NCBI GenBank assembly: GCA_963822295.1
Contig: CAWGHD010000002.1
Span: forward strand, 744,001-808,000
Direction: 5' to 3'
DNA: 64,000 nt
From: VRUE01 sp963822295
Lineage (GTDB): Bacteria; Actinomycetota; Thermoleophilia; Solirubrobacterales; 70-9
The stretch's first letter is position 1, and each line of letters starts with the position of its first letter. Positions 49,876 to 58,586 of this stretch are shown here, piece by piece. The notes under the pieces were generated by a model. It made no database searches. It was not told the DNA's origin and was given only the letters and a program-made list of their open reading frames with translations. A program made the translations under genes and the position numbers.

Positions 49876-50534
49876 CGGCTGGAGAGGACGACCCCGAGGT
49901 CGGGGAAGCGCAGCTTCGCCTTGGTCGCCTCGGTCAGGTCGAAGTCCCTGCCGCCGACGTAGGGGCCGCGGTCGACGACCGGGACGGTGACCGTGCGGCC
50001 GCGGTAGCGGAGCCGGACACGTGTCCCGCAGGGCAGCGTCTTGTGGGCGACGCCGAGCGTCCCCGGCTGCAGGGTCCCGCCGCAGGCCAGCGAGCCGCCG
50101 TAGAAGCCGGGCCCGTAGTAGGAGGCGTGGGCGGAGCGGTAGACGGTGACGCGGCGCGCGGCGCTCGCCGAGCCGGTCACCGTGCGGTCGTGGATGCCAT
50201 AGGCCCGGACCTGGTGCAGGCCGATGCTGGGCAGCCCCCAGACCATCCGGAAGGTGCCGTCGCGGGCGGTGGTGGCGCGGGCGACGCCTCCCGACGGGCC
50301 CCTGACGACGACCCGGACCCGGTGGGAGCCGCGCCGGCTGACCCGGCCCTCGACGACGAGCTCGTCGCCGCTCATCACGTGGTGCCCGGAGACGTGCAGG
50401 CTGAGGTGGGCCTCGGCGCGCTTGGGGGACTTCTCCCCGCGCTCCGTCCCACGGTCCCCCGGCTTCTGGGCGGCCGAGGCCGCGCCGGGCATGGTCAGAG
50501 CAGCGGCAATCGCCACAGGCAGCAGATAACGCAT
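49872..50534 (-). CDS. RlpA-like / 3D (double-psi beta-barrel) cell-wall protein
   Basis: A 220-residue exported protein with signal peptide (LLPVAIAAALTMPGAASA). After a Lys/Arg/Glu linker comes a bacterial Ig-like segment (LHVSGHHVMSGDELVVEGRV to YGIHDRTVTG, about 45-120). It ends in a double-psi beta-barrel: ASYYGPGFYGGSLACGGTL near residue 137, LGVAHKTLPCGTRVRLRYRG and VTVPVVDRGPYVGGRDFDLT with the catalytic-type Asp. This is the RlpA/3D fold of peptidoglycan lytic transglycosylases. The gene is preceded on its strand by a ydaO-type c-di-AMP riboswitch (50561-50720), a well-known association with wall-remodelling genes in actinobacteria. Confidence 0.9.
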   Translation of the reverse strand: MRYLLPVAIAAALTMPGAASAAQKPGDRGTERGEKSPKRAEAHLSLHVSGHHVMSGDELVVEGRVSRRGSHRVRVVVRGPSGGVARATTARDGTFRMVWGLPSIGLHQVRAYGIHDRTVTGSASAARRVTVYRSAHASYYGPGFYGGSLACGGTLQPGTLGVAHKTLPCGTRVRLRYRGRTVTVPVVDRGPYVGGRDFDLTEATKAKLRFPDLGVVLSSR

Positions 50535-50560
50535 CGTTGAGTCAACTCGCTTTCTCTTCT

Positions 50561-50720
50561 GCCTACGGGGTTAGCTGTCGGGCTCGCGACGGCGGGCACT
50601 CAGGCCCTCGATCGCTACGGACGGATCACCGCCCGATTCGCCCCGGTCAGTCGCTTCGATCGCGCTGACGTTGGGTCCCCCGCTCCCGGCGCGCGTGGCG
50701 CCGGGACTCGGCAGGTTGGC
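50561..50720 (-). ncRNA. c-di-AMP (ydaO-yuaA) riboswitch
   Basis: Read on the minus strand, the 5' part holds a GC hairpin (ggcgcc-acgcgc-type stem, 50703-50688) followed by gggagcgggggacccaac (50688-50671). The middle has ccggggcgaatc (50645-50633) and the 3' part gcccgacagctaaccccgta (from 50583) ending gtaggc at 50561. These three blocks match the invariant parts of the ydaO aptamer (GAGCGGGGGAnCC, GGGGnGAAUC, CCGACAGCUAACCnCGUAnGC) in order and spacing. The RlpA-like ATG at 50534 follows 26 nt later. ydaO riboswitches normally lower expression when c-di-AMP is high; the mechanism (terminator or SD masking) is not clear here. Confidence 0.92.
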
Positions 50721-50875
50721 TCGTTCGATTGAACCGGGCACCGTAGGGGCCGGCAACGGCCGTGGGCGTGAGCGGCGTCACACTGCGGGCCGCTGGGACA
50801 GACGCTGCAAACGGCTCTGCAAAGCGAAATATGTCGCCATTGGGCGCCTGGCCCCACGTGTGCGAAGATTGCCGG
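50721..50875. other. Remainder of the 341-nt divergent intergenic region
   Basis: Between the riboswitch and the wax-ester synthase start I see no further conserved motif, open reading frame of known type or strong hairpin. It must contain both the minus-strand promoter of the riboswitch/RlpA transcript and the plus-strand promoter of the synthase, but no convincing -35/-10 pair could be picked. Confidence 0.4.
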
Positions 50876-52309
50876 GTGAGCGATCGACTGACCGGACTGG
50901 ATGCCTCGTTCCTCCACATGGAGCGGGCCGGGGCGCACATGCACGTCGCCTCGACGATCATCTTCGAGGGCGCCGCGCCGACCCACCGCGAGTTCCGCGA
51001 CCACATCGCCTCGCGGCTGCACCTGGTGCCGCGCTTCCGCCAGAAGCTGCGCAACGTGCCCTTCGACCAGGGCCGGCCGGTCTGGGTCGACGATCCCCAC
51101 CTCAACCTCGACTACCACGTGCGGCAGACCGCGCTGCCCGCGCCCGGCTCCGAGGAGCAGCTCCGCAACCTGGCGGCGCGGATCTTCTCCCAGCAGCTCG
51201 ACCGCACCAAGCCGCTCTGGGAGCTCTGGCTGGTCGAGGGGCTCGACGGCGACCGCTTCGCGATCGTCGGCAAGAGCCATCACGCGCTCGTCGACGGCGT
51301 CTCCGGCGTCGACATCACGACCGTCCTCTTCGACCTCGACGCGGAGCCGCCCGAGCAGCCGCAGCGGCCGCCGAAATGGGCGCCCCGCCCCGAGCCCACC
51401 GATCTGAAGCTGCTCGGCGACGCCCTGCGCGAGCGCGCCACCAGCCCGCAGGAGATCCTGCGCGGGTTCCGCGCGGCGCTGCGCGGCCCGCGGGAGATCG
51501 TGCGCGGGTTCGGCGCGACAGGCAAGATGCTCGGCGCTGGCCTCGCCGCCCCCTCCACGCCCTTCAACGTCGAGATCGGCCCCCACCGCCGATTCGCCTT
51601 CGTCCGCGCCGACCTCGAGAGCCTGAAGCGGGTCAAGAACGAGCACGGCGGCACCGTCAACGACGTCGTCCTCTCGGTCGTCGCCGGGGCGCTCGGCAAC
51701 TACCTGCGCGCCCGCGGCAACGACACCGAGGAGCTCGAGCTGCGGGCGATGGTGCCGGTCAGCGTCCGGGCCGAGGAAGAGCACGGGGCGCTCGGCAACC
51801 GGATCTCGGCGATGATGGCGCCGCTGCCGGTCTGGTGCGAGGACCCGGTCGAGCGCCTCCGCCTGGTCACCGAGACGATGGGTGACCTGAAGGGCTCCGG
51901 GCAGGCGGTCGGGGCCGAGATCCTGACCAAGATCACCGACTTCGCGCCACCGACGATCGCCTCGCAGGCGGCCCGGCTACAGCCCGCCCAGCGCTTCTTC
52001 AACCTCGTCGTAACCAACGTGCCCGGCCCGCAGTTCCCGCTCTACGTGCTCGGCCGCAAGATGGAGTCGATCTTCCCGATGGTGCCCCTGGCCCGCCGCC
52101 AGGCGCTCTGCGTCGGGATCATGTCCTACAACGGCCAGATCAACTTCGGCCTGATCGGCGACTACGACGCGATGGCCGACCTCGACAGCTTCGGCCTCGA
52201 CCTGGAGGGGGCGATCGAGGAGATCGTCGCCACCGTCTCCAGGCCGGCAAGGCCGGCTCAGCGCACGACCCGGGCCCGGGCCCGGAACGGCGCCGTGTCC
52301 GTCAAGTAG
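50876..52309 (+). CDS. Wax ester synthase / diacylglycerol acyltransferase (WS/DGAT)
   Basis: A 477-residue bifunctional acyltransferase that makes wax esters or triacylglycerol from acyl-CoA. It starts DRLTGLDASFLHMERAGAHMHV, has the catalytic HHxxxDG motif SHHALVDGVSG (His135, His136, Asp140), and shows LNRPIG-like and C-terminal markers NDVVLSVVAGAL, NRISAMMAPLPV and VTNVPGPQFPLYVLG. The size is typical of actinobacterial WS/DGATs, which build storage lipid. GTG 50876 is the natural start; the in-frame extension upstream is not family-like. The end overlaps the convergent metallopeptidase by 52 nt. Confidence 0.95.
   Translation: MSDRLTGLDASFLHMERAGAHMHVASTIIFEGAAPTHREFRDHIASRLHLVPRFRQKLRNVPFDQGRPVWVDDPHLNLDYHVRQTALPAPGSEEQLRNLAARIFSQQLDRTKPLWELWLVEGLDGDRFAIVGKSHHALVDGVSGVDITTVLFDLDAEPPEQPQRPPKWAPRPEPTDLKLLGDALRERATSPQEILRGFRAALRGPREIVRGFGATGKMLGAGLAAPSTPFNVEIGPHRRFAFVRADLESLKRVKNEHGGTVNDVVLSVVAGALGNYLRARGNDTEELELRAMVPVSVRAEEEHGALGNRISAMMAPLPVWCEDPVERLRLVTETMGDLKGSGQAVGAEILTKITDFAPPTIASQAARLQPAQRFFNLVVTNVPGPQFPLYVLGRKMESIFPMVPLARRQALCVGIMSYNGQINFGLIGDYDAMADLDSFGLDLEGAIEEIVATVSRPARPAQRTTRARARNGAVSVK
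52243..52257 (-). terminator. Hairpin at the WS/DGAT / metallopeptidase convergence
   Basis: gccggc (52243-52248) and gccggc (52252-52257) are self-complementary and pair around aag. It lies directly after the minus-strand metallopeptidase stop (52258) and inside the last codons of the synthase. It has no T-run, so the call is tentative. Confidence 0.3.
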
Positions 52310-53640
52310 TTCCAGTCGAGGCGCCGGGGGCTGAAGCCGAAGGCCGTCGAGTCGGCGTTGACCAGCACCGCGGTGATCCGATCGAAGCGCCCGGGCCGGG
52401 CGAGCCGCACCCTGAGCGTGCCCCCGTTGCGGTCGTAGCTGAGGCGGGAGACGACGCTCCCCTGCTCCTCGCCGCCGATCCGGCCGACCAGCGCCAGGCC
52501 CGCGGCCACCCGCGTCGGCGCTTCGGCTTCGACCACGACCGCCTTGCCGCCGCGGACGTTGACCCCGAAGAGCTGGAAGGTCGTGTGGTTGAGCGCCCGC
52601 GTCCGGACCTCGCCGGAGACAAGCCCGCCCTGGCGCGGGATGTCCACGTAGAGGCCTCCCTCGTGGAAGACCTCCTCGGTGCGCCACTCGGCCAGGTCGC
52701 GGCCGAAGCGCGCGAAGTCGCGGTCGAAGTCGGAGCCGCCCGCGGCCCGGATCGCGCGGTCATAGGCGGCGACCGAGAAGCCGGCGGGCTTGACGTGGAT
52801 CGCCTCCGCCCAGGCCCGGCGGACGATCGAGTCTCCGTAGCGACGGGTCAGCCACTGGTTCCAGACCGCCGAGCCGTAGGCCCTGATCGCGGTCGCGGTC
52901 AGCGGCGTCCGGTAGAGCTTGGCCCAGCGCCGCACGTAGCGCAGGTAGTCGTCGATCCCGTTGTAGACGAGGTCCTCCATCCAGGTCGCGGTCGACTCCG
53001 CGAACCAGGTGTCCTGGAAGGCGTCGTAGCTGAACTGGAGGATGTGGTTGTACTCGTGGGCGAAGGTGACCTCGAGGTCGTCGATCGGCTTCGTGCCGGG
53101 GAACTCGAACGGGTCGTAGTCGTTGTCGAGCACGAGGTAGCCGTGCAGGCGCCGCGGCAGCCGGTTTTCGCCCTTCGTCTGGCCGCGGTCCGGGGCCGCG
53201 TAGCCGAAGAGGCTTCCCCCGATCTGGGCCAGGTAGACGTCCGTCTTCCCCAGGCCGCCGCCCTTGCGCCCGTCGGATTTCGGCTCGCGCCAGCCCAGTT
53301 CCTCGTTCTGGACCGTGTGGACGTGTTCGGCGACCTCCTTGACCTTCTCGACGAAGTCGGGGATGCCGTCGCCGTCGTCGGTGCCGTCGAGGTCGTCGGG
53401 CTGGGGCGCGTCCCTGCTCTCATCGACCCAGTGGATGCAGAAGTTGACGTTGCAGGCCGGGGATTTCGGCGCCTCGCCGACGGTGTAGGCGTGGCGGTTC
53501 GGGTCCGGCGAGTCGGTCGGCCGCGCCGCCGGGGCGCGGAACAAGGTCATGTCGCCCGCCGCCGCCGGCGCCGGCGAGAGCAGCGCGACCATCGCCACCG
53601 AGGCGAGCGTTGCCCCGATCAGCTTCCAGACCGCCCTCAC
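52258..53640 (-). CDS. Secreted HExxH-type metallopeptidase (MXAN_6640-like)
   Basis: A 460-residue exported protein with signal sequence (WKLIGATLASVAMVALLSPAPAAA). A calcium-like loop DLDGTDDGDGIPDFVEKVKE near residue 85 is followed by the zinc motif VTFAHEYNHILQFSYD (HEYNH) near residue 200 and WFAESTATWMEDLVY with the likely third glutamate ligand. This order matches the MXAN_6640-family putative metalloproteases. The C-terminal 120 residues are beta-rich without motifs. The GTG start at 53640 was chosen because the signal peptide begins there; an upstream in-frame start adds an Arg-rich stretch. It is divergent from nadE. Confidence 0.82.
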   Translation of the reverse strand: MRAVWKLIGATLASVAMVALLSPAPAAAGDMTLFRAPAARPTDSPDPNRHAYTVGEAPKSPACNVNFCIHWVDESRDAPQPDDLDGTDDGDGIPDFVEKVKEVAEHVHTVQNEELGWREPKSDGRKGGGLGKTDVYLAQIGGSLFGYAAPDRGQTKGENRLPRRLHGYLVLDNDYDPFEFPGTKPIDDLEVTFAHEYNHILQFSYDAFQDTWFAESTATWMEDLVYNGIDDYLRYVRRWAKLYRTPLTATAIRAYGSAVWNQWLTRRYGDSIVRRAWAEAIHVKPAGFSVAAYDRAIRAAGGSDFDRDFARFGRDLAEWRTEEVFHEGGLYVDIPRQGGLVSGEVRTRALNHTTFQLFGVNVRGGKAVVVEAEAPTRVAAGLALVGRIGGEEQGSVVSRLSYDRNGGTLRVRLARPGRFDRITAVLVNADSTAFGFSPRRLDWNYLTDTAPFRARARVVR

Positions 53641-53720
53641 AGGCGCCAATCTACATGGCCGCCGGGCGCTTTCCGATCGCCGGGCGGCGATACTTGAGCC
53701 GTGACTCAACGGAGGCCCCC

Positions 53721-55332
53721 GTGCGCGTAGCGCTCGCGCAGATCAATCCCACCGTCGGCGACATCGACGCCAACGCGGCGAAGGTCGCCGAGTGGATCGG
53801 CCGTGCCCGCGACGAGGGCGCCGAGCTGGTGATCTTCCCCGAGCTCTGCGTGCCCGGCTACCCGGCCGAGGACCTCTACCTGAAGCGGCACTTCATCGAG
53901 GCGAACCGGCTCGCGGTCGAGGGGCTCGCGACCGCCACCGAGGGCATCGCGGCGCTCGTCGGCTTCGCCGAGCCCGCCGAGGGCGGCGGCGACTTCCGCC
54001 ACGCCCACAACTCGCTGGCGGCGCTCGTCGACGGTGAGCTGGCCGCCGTCTACCGCAAGAACCGCCTGCCCAACTACGCGGTCTTCGACGAGCAGCGCTA
54101 CTTCATCCCCGGCAGCGAGCCGACGGTGATCGACGCCGGCCGCTGCGGGTCGGCCTGACGATCTGCGAGGACTGCTGGGTCGAGGGCCCGCCGGCGTCGA
54201 TCGAGGCCGCCGCCGGCGCCGAGCTGATCGCCAATCCGTCCGGCTCCCCCTACCACCGCGGCAAGGGGCGCGAGCGCGAGGAGATGTTCGGCCGATCGCC
54301 CGCGCCTACGGGACCCACTTCGCCTTCTGCAACCTCGTCGGCGGCCAGGACGAGCTGGTCTTCGACGGCCAGAGCTTCGTCCTCGACGCCGAGGGCGAGG
54401 TGATCGCCCGCGCCGCCCAGTTCGAGGAGGAGCTCCTGGTCTGCGAGGTCCCCGGCTCCGCTCCAGGCCCGCTGAGCCCGCCGCTCGCCGACCTCGACGA
54501 GGTCTACGGCGCCCTCGTCCTCGGCCTGCGCGACTACGTCGCCAAGAACGGCTTCCGCCACGTCGGGCTGGCGCTCTCCGGGGGCATCGACTCCGCTCTG
54601 GTGGCGCTGCTCGCGGCCGACGCGGTCGGCCCCGAGAACGTCACCTGCGTCGTCATGCCCTCTCCCCATTCGAGCTCTGAAACACAGGGAGACGCCCGGA
54701 CTATCGCCGCCAACCTCGGCGTCGAGGCGATCGAGATCCCGATCGAGGGCGCGATGGGCGAGTACGAGCGCGCCCTCCCCCCCGCGAGCGACGGCGGGTC
54801 GGGCCTCGCCGCCGAGAACCTCCAGGCGCGGATCCGCGGCAATCTGATGATGGCGCTCTCCAACAGGCACGGCTGGCTCGTGCTGACGACCGGGAACAAG
54901 AGCGAGATGTCGGTCGGCTACGCGACGCTCTACGGCGACATGGCCGGCGGCTTCGCCGCGATCAAGGACGTTCCGAAGACGCTCGTGTACGAGCTCGTCG
55001 CCCGCCGCAACGAGAGCGCCGGGCGTGAGCTGATCCCCGCCTCCGTGATCGAGCGGCCTCCCTCCGCGGAGCTGCGGCCCGATCAGCTCGACAGCGACTC
55101 GCTGCCGCCCTACGACCTGCTCGACCGCGTGCTCGAGGCCTATGTCGAGCGCGACCAGGGCCGCGAGGAGATGATCGCCGCCGGGCTGCCCGCCGATGTC
55201 GTCGACGAGGTGGTCGGCCTGGTCGACCGCGCCGAGTACAAGCGCCGCCAGGCGGCCCCCGGGATCAGGATCACGCCGCGCGCCTTCGGTCGCGACCGGC
55301 GGCTGCCCATCACCAACCGCTTCGGGGGTTGA
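53721..55332 (+). CDS. nadE: Glutamine-dependent NAD+ synthetase (two frameshifts)
   Basis: Makes NAD+ from deamido-NAD using glutamine. The N-terminal nitrilase-type glutaminase domain has Glu in VIFPELCVPGYPAEDL, Lys in VYRKNRLPNYAVFDEQRYF and Cys in LTICEDCWVEG; the C-terminal synthetase domain has the P-loop LALSGGIDSALVALL. Frame changes near 54145 (a base missing in ggccgctgcgg) and near 54290 (around atgttcggcc) separate the three parts; joined they give about 537 residues, the normal length. GTG 53721 follows a cggagg ribosome binding site. The enzyme is essential where no other nadE exists, so sequence errors are likely. Confidence 0.92.
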
Positions 55333-55364
55333 GACCGCACCTGACAAGGACGCAGGGGGCGAAG

Positions 55365-55377
55365 CGTGCTCTGCACG
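55365..55377. terminator. Small hairpin between nadE and the thioesterase gene
   Basis: cgtgc and gcacg pair around tct, and the outer flanks cctgac (from 55340) and gtcagg (near 55395) could close a larger structure in the 64-nt convergent gap. No T-run is present. A weak candidate. Confidence 0.25.
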
Positions 55378-55396
55378 TGAGCGACTGAGGACGCCG

Positions 55397-55828
55397 TCAG
55401 GGGCGGTCTGGCAGCGGTCTTACGGCGATCGTCATCTGGGCGAGGGCACAGAGGCGGTCCTCTGCGTCGCGGACCTCGGCGTCCCAGACCCAGGTCGTGC
55501 GGCCCCGATGCCGGGCGCGGGCCAGGACCTCGATCGAGCCCTCGCTGACCGGCCGCATGAAGTTGACGTTGATCGCCTGGCCCATCGCGACCATCCCGTT
55601 CTCGTAGACCGCGAGGGCCGTCGCCCGCGAGCAGACGCTCTCGACGAGGGTGGACATGACCCCGCCGTGGACGATGCCGAACGGCTGGAGCAGCTCGGCG
55701 CGGACCGGGACGCGGGCACGCGAGTGGTCGGGGTCGTCGTCGGTGTACTCGATCCCGACGAGGCTGGAGAACTGCGGCCGCTCTTCCCTTTCGGCGATCT
55801 CATCGACCATAACCTGGACCCTACCCAT
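55397..55828 (-). CDS. PaaI-type hotdog-fold thioesterase
   Basis: A 143-residue single hotdog domain. The segment LLQPFGIVHGGVMSTLVESVCSRA contains the HGG motif and the downstream Glu used for catalysis in the PaaI/4-hydroxybenzoyl-CoA thioesterase group. INVNFMRPVSEGSIEVLARA and WVWDAEVRDAEDRLCALAQMT are the standard next strands. It would hydrolyse an acyl-CoA, probably aromatic or medium chain, but specificity is open. The promoter region lies in the 32-nt gap to the divergent membrane protein. Confidence 0.88.
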   Translation of the reverse strand: MGRVQVMVDEIAEREERPQFSSLVGIEYTDDDPDHSRARVPVRAELLQPFGIVHGGVMSTLVESVCSRATALAVYENGMVAMGQAINVNFMRPVSEGSIEVLARARHRGRTTWVWDAEVRDAEDRLCALAQMTIAVRPLPDRP

Positions 55829-55860
55829 CGTCCCTTTGGGTCGCGTAGGCTTCTCGACCC

Positions 55861-56922
55861 GTGGCGCTCAGCGAGGACCAGAAAGCGATGCTGCGCCTGC
55901 TCGCGCAGAGCGAGCAGGGCTATGACGACATCGCCTCCCTGACCGGGAGCGGCATCGACGACGTGCGCGCCAAGGTGAGGGCGGCGATCGCGGGCCTCGA
56001 CGGAAGCCTGAGCGGCGACCAGAAGGCGATGCTGCGCCTGCTTGCGCAGCGCGAAGAGGGTTACGAGGACATCGCGGCGCTGACCGGCTCGAGCGTCGAG
56101 GACGTGCGTGCCAGGGTGCGCGACGCGCTCGCCGGCCTCGACGACGGCGCCCCCGCCGAGGCCGTGAAGCCGCCCCCACCCCCTCCCGCGCCGCCGCCGA
56201 CACCTCCCCCCGCGCCGGTGGAGAAGGCCGAGCCGGCCGCCAGGCCGAAGAAGCCGAAGCCGACACCGGCCGCCAGGGCAACTCCGACGCGCGGCCCCTC
56301 GCCGCGTCCGAAGCTGCAGCTCCCGCAGGACAAGGGCGCCACGCGCGCCCTCGCCGCGGGCGTCGCGGTCGTCCTCGTCGTCGTCCTGCTCCTCGTCACC
56401 GGCGTGCTCGGCGACGACGGCGGCGGGTCCGAGACGACGGCGACCACGGGCGACAACCCCCCGGCCACCGAAGTGGACGTCCCGGCGAACGGCGAAAAAG
56501 TGCCGACCCAGGCCGTGCTCGAGCCGGTCGGCGGCCTCGACGCCAGCGGCCGCGCCCTCTTCGGCCGCGACGGCCAGGCCGTCGTCCTCCTGCTCCGCGC
56601 CGACGGGCTGCCGCCGTCGCCCAAAGGGCGCTCCTACACCGTCTCGCTCTCCCGCTCGGAGTCCGAGCGGCTGCCGCTGATCGCGACCAAGGTCGGCAGC
56701 GACGGGGTCATCAACGGCCAGTTCCAGGTCGCGGCCCAGGTGCTCGGGCTGCTCGCCGCCGGCTTCGCCGAGATGGAAGTCTCCCTCGTCGACGACGAGA
56801 CCCTGCGGGTCGCCCTGGCGCAGGCCCAGAAAGAGGGGAAAGCCCCGGCCTACGGCGGCGCCACCCTCCTGCGCGGCGAGGTCACCGGCCCGATCGTCGC
56901 CGCCGGCGAGGACGAGGGCTAG
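55861..56922 (+). CDS. Membrane protein with duplicated HTH-like repeats and an RskA-like external domain
   Basis: A 353-residue protein I cannot assign to a named family. Residues 1-95 are two near-identical 47-residue units (LSxDQKAMLRLLAQ, then GYxDIAxLTGSxxxDVRAxVR, then AGLD). Each resembles the helix-turn-helix of sigma-70 region 4. A Pro-rich and basic linker (100-150), one membrane helix (ALAAGVAVVLVVVLLLVTGVL near 162-182) and an external domain follow. VLLLRADGLPPSPKGRSYTVSL is reminiscent of the RskA anti-sigma C-terminal domain. The layout suggests a transmembrane regulator whose cytoplasmic part binds DNA or sigma factor. GTG 55861 follows a TAGGCT box by 9 nt. Confidence 0.75.
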   Translation: MALSEDQKAMLRLLAQSEQGYDDIASLTGSGIDDVRAKVRAAIAGLDGSLSGDQKAMLRLLAQREEGYEDIAALTGSSVEDVRARVRDALAGLDDGAPAEAVKPPPPPPAPPPTPPPAPVEKAEPAARPKKPKPTPAARATPTRGPSPRPKLQLPQDKGATRALAAGVAVVLVVVLLLVTGVLGDDGGGSETTATTGDNPPATEVDVPANGEKVPTQAVLEPVGGLDASGRALFGRDGQAVVLLLRADGLPPSPKGRSYTVSLSRSESERLPLIATKVGSDGVINGQFQVAAQVLGLLAAGFAEMEVSLVDDETLRVALAQAQKEGKAPAYGGATLLRGEVTGPIVAAGEDEG

Positions 56923-58586
56923 GCGTCCGGCAGCAGCTTGCCGGGGTTCATGACCCCGGCGGGGTCGAGCTGCTCCTTCAGCGCCCGCAGCGACTCGATT
57001 CCGACCCCGCCGACCTCCGCCTCCATGTAGGGGGCGTGGTCACGGCCGACGGCGTGGTGGTGGGTGATCGTGCCGCCGCCGGCGACGATCGCCTCCGAGG
57101 CCGCCCGCTTGACCTCCCGCCACTGCTCGATCTCGGCGCCGTGGCGGGCCCGCGAGATGAACGTGAAGTAGAGCGAGGCGCCGTCGGCGTAGGCGTGGGA
57201 GAGGTGGCAGAAGACCAGGCCGGGCGTGCCCTGGCCGGCCAGCGAGTCGCGGAGCGCCGCTCCGACGGCTCCGTGCAGGCGCGCCAGGCGCGACCAGGTG
57301 TGCGAGGTCTCGAGCGTCTCGACCATTGCGCCCATCTCCATCAGCGTGTCGCGCAGGTAGGGCCCCTGATAGCGGCCGTGCTCCCAGGCGCGCCCGGCCG
57401 CCTGGCCAAGGTAGGCGGCCCCGCCCGCGCGCAGGGCGCGGACGGCGAGGGCGCGGCGACGGGCCACGGACTCGGCGTCCCCCTCGTGGCCGACGACGAT
57501 CAGGCTGCCCTGGCGGCGTTTGCGGAGGCCGAGGTAGCGGCCGAAGAGGGCGCCGCTCAGCCCGCGCGGCCCCGAGAGCGCCAGGGAGACCGAGGTCTCC
57601 TCCTCGTCGGAGACCCGGATCACGTCCGGCAGGCCGGGGCCCTGGGCGAGCGAGCGGACGATCTCCGCCCCGGCCTCGAAGTCCTCCGCGATCCAGGCCT
57701 CATAGCGACGCTCCCGCGGCGCCGGGCGGACCCTGACGGTGACCTCGGGGATCACGCCGAACACCCCCTCGGAGCCGACGATCATCTCGCGCAGGGCCGG
57801 GCCGGCGGCGCTGTGCGGCGTCTCCAGGGTGCCCATCTCGCCTGCCGGGGCGACCAGGCGGACCGAGCTGACCAGGGAGTCGAAGCGACCGTAGCCGCTC
57901 GACGCCTGCCCGGCCGACCGGGTCGCGGCGAAGCCCCCGACCGTCGCGTACTCGAAGGACTGCGGGAAGTGGCCGAGGATCACCCCGTGGGGCGCGAGGC
58001 CGGCTTCCGCCTCCGGCCCGCGCAGGCCGGCGCCGAGCGTCGCGGTCAGTGAGCGCAGGTCCACGTCGACGCCGCGCAGGCGGGCCAGGTCGAGGCTGAT
58101 CAGGCGCTCGTGGGCGCCGCGGATCGGCGCGACCCCGCCGACGACGCTGGTACCCCCGCCGAAGGGCACGACCGCGACCCCCTCCGCCGCGCAGGCATCG
58201 AGGATGCGCCGCAGGCGATCGGGCCCGTCGGGGAGCACGACGGCGTCCGGGGCGGCGTCGAGGGAGCCGGAGCGGAGTCTGGCGAGGTCCGCGTAGCCGC
58301 GGCCGGCGGCATGGCGGACACGGTCCTCGAGCGAGGTGAAGACGCTCCCCTCCCCCGCCGCCTCGACCAGCGCCGGCGGCAGCGGCTCCGCCGGCGGCAG
58401 CTCGAACTCCTCGAGCGAGGCGGCGCGCGGGACGGGCGTCAGCTCGCCGATCCGCTCGCGCAGCGTGGCCAGGGCCTCGCCGTCGAGCTCGGGCAGGGTC
58501 TCGGGGTCCCCCCACCCCCACCACTTCGAGTCGCGCCGTGGCTCCTTTTGCGTCGTATGGGAGGAAAAGTAGCCACGCTCAGTCAT
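56919..58586 (-). CDS. FAD-linked oxidase, alkyldihydroxyacetonephosphate synthase-like
   Basis: A 555-residue VAO/PCMH flavoprotein. It begins near SKWWGWGDPE, a hallmark of the ADPS group, followed by the FAD-binding loop VPFGGGTSVVGGV near residue 140, SFEYATVGGFAATRSAGQASSGYG and IVGSEGVFGVIPEVTV. At the C-terminus GGGTITHHHAVGRDHAPYM has the His cluster essential in ADPS. ADPS exchanges the acyl chain of acyl-DHAP for a fatty alcohol and starts ether-lipid synthesis. Actinobacterial homologues are often annotated as FAD-binding oxidases, so the activity is inferred. It overlaps the SRPBCC gene by 8 nt and the convergent membrane protein by 4 nt. Confidence 0.85.
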   Translation of the reverse strand: MTERGYFSSHTTQKEPRRDSKWWGWGDPETLPELDGEALATLRERIGELTPVPRAASLEEFELPPAEPLPPALVEAAGEGSVFTSLEDRVRHAAGRGYADLARLRSGSLDAAPDAVVLPDGPDRLRRILDACAAEGVAVVPFGGGTSVVGGVAPIRGAHERLISLDLARLRGVDVDLRSLTATLGAGLRGPEAEAGLAPHGVILGHFPQSFEYATVGGFAATRSAGQASSGYGRFDSLVSSVRLVAPAGEMGTLETPHSAAGPALREMIVGSEGVFGVIPEVTVRVRPAPRERRYEAWIAEDFEAGAEIVRSLAQGPGLPDVIRVSDEEETSVSLALSGPRGLSGALFGRYLGLRKRRQGSLIVVGHEGDAESVARRRALAVRALRAGGAAYLGQAAGRAWEHGRYQGPYLRDTLMEMGAMVETLETSHTWSRLARLHGAVGAALRDSLAGQGTPGLVFCHLSHAYADGASLYFTFISRARHGAEIEQWREVKRAASEAIVAGGGTITHHHAVGRDHAPYMEAEVGGVGIESLRALKEQLDPAGVMNPGKLLPDA

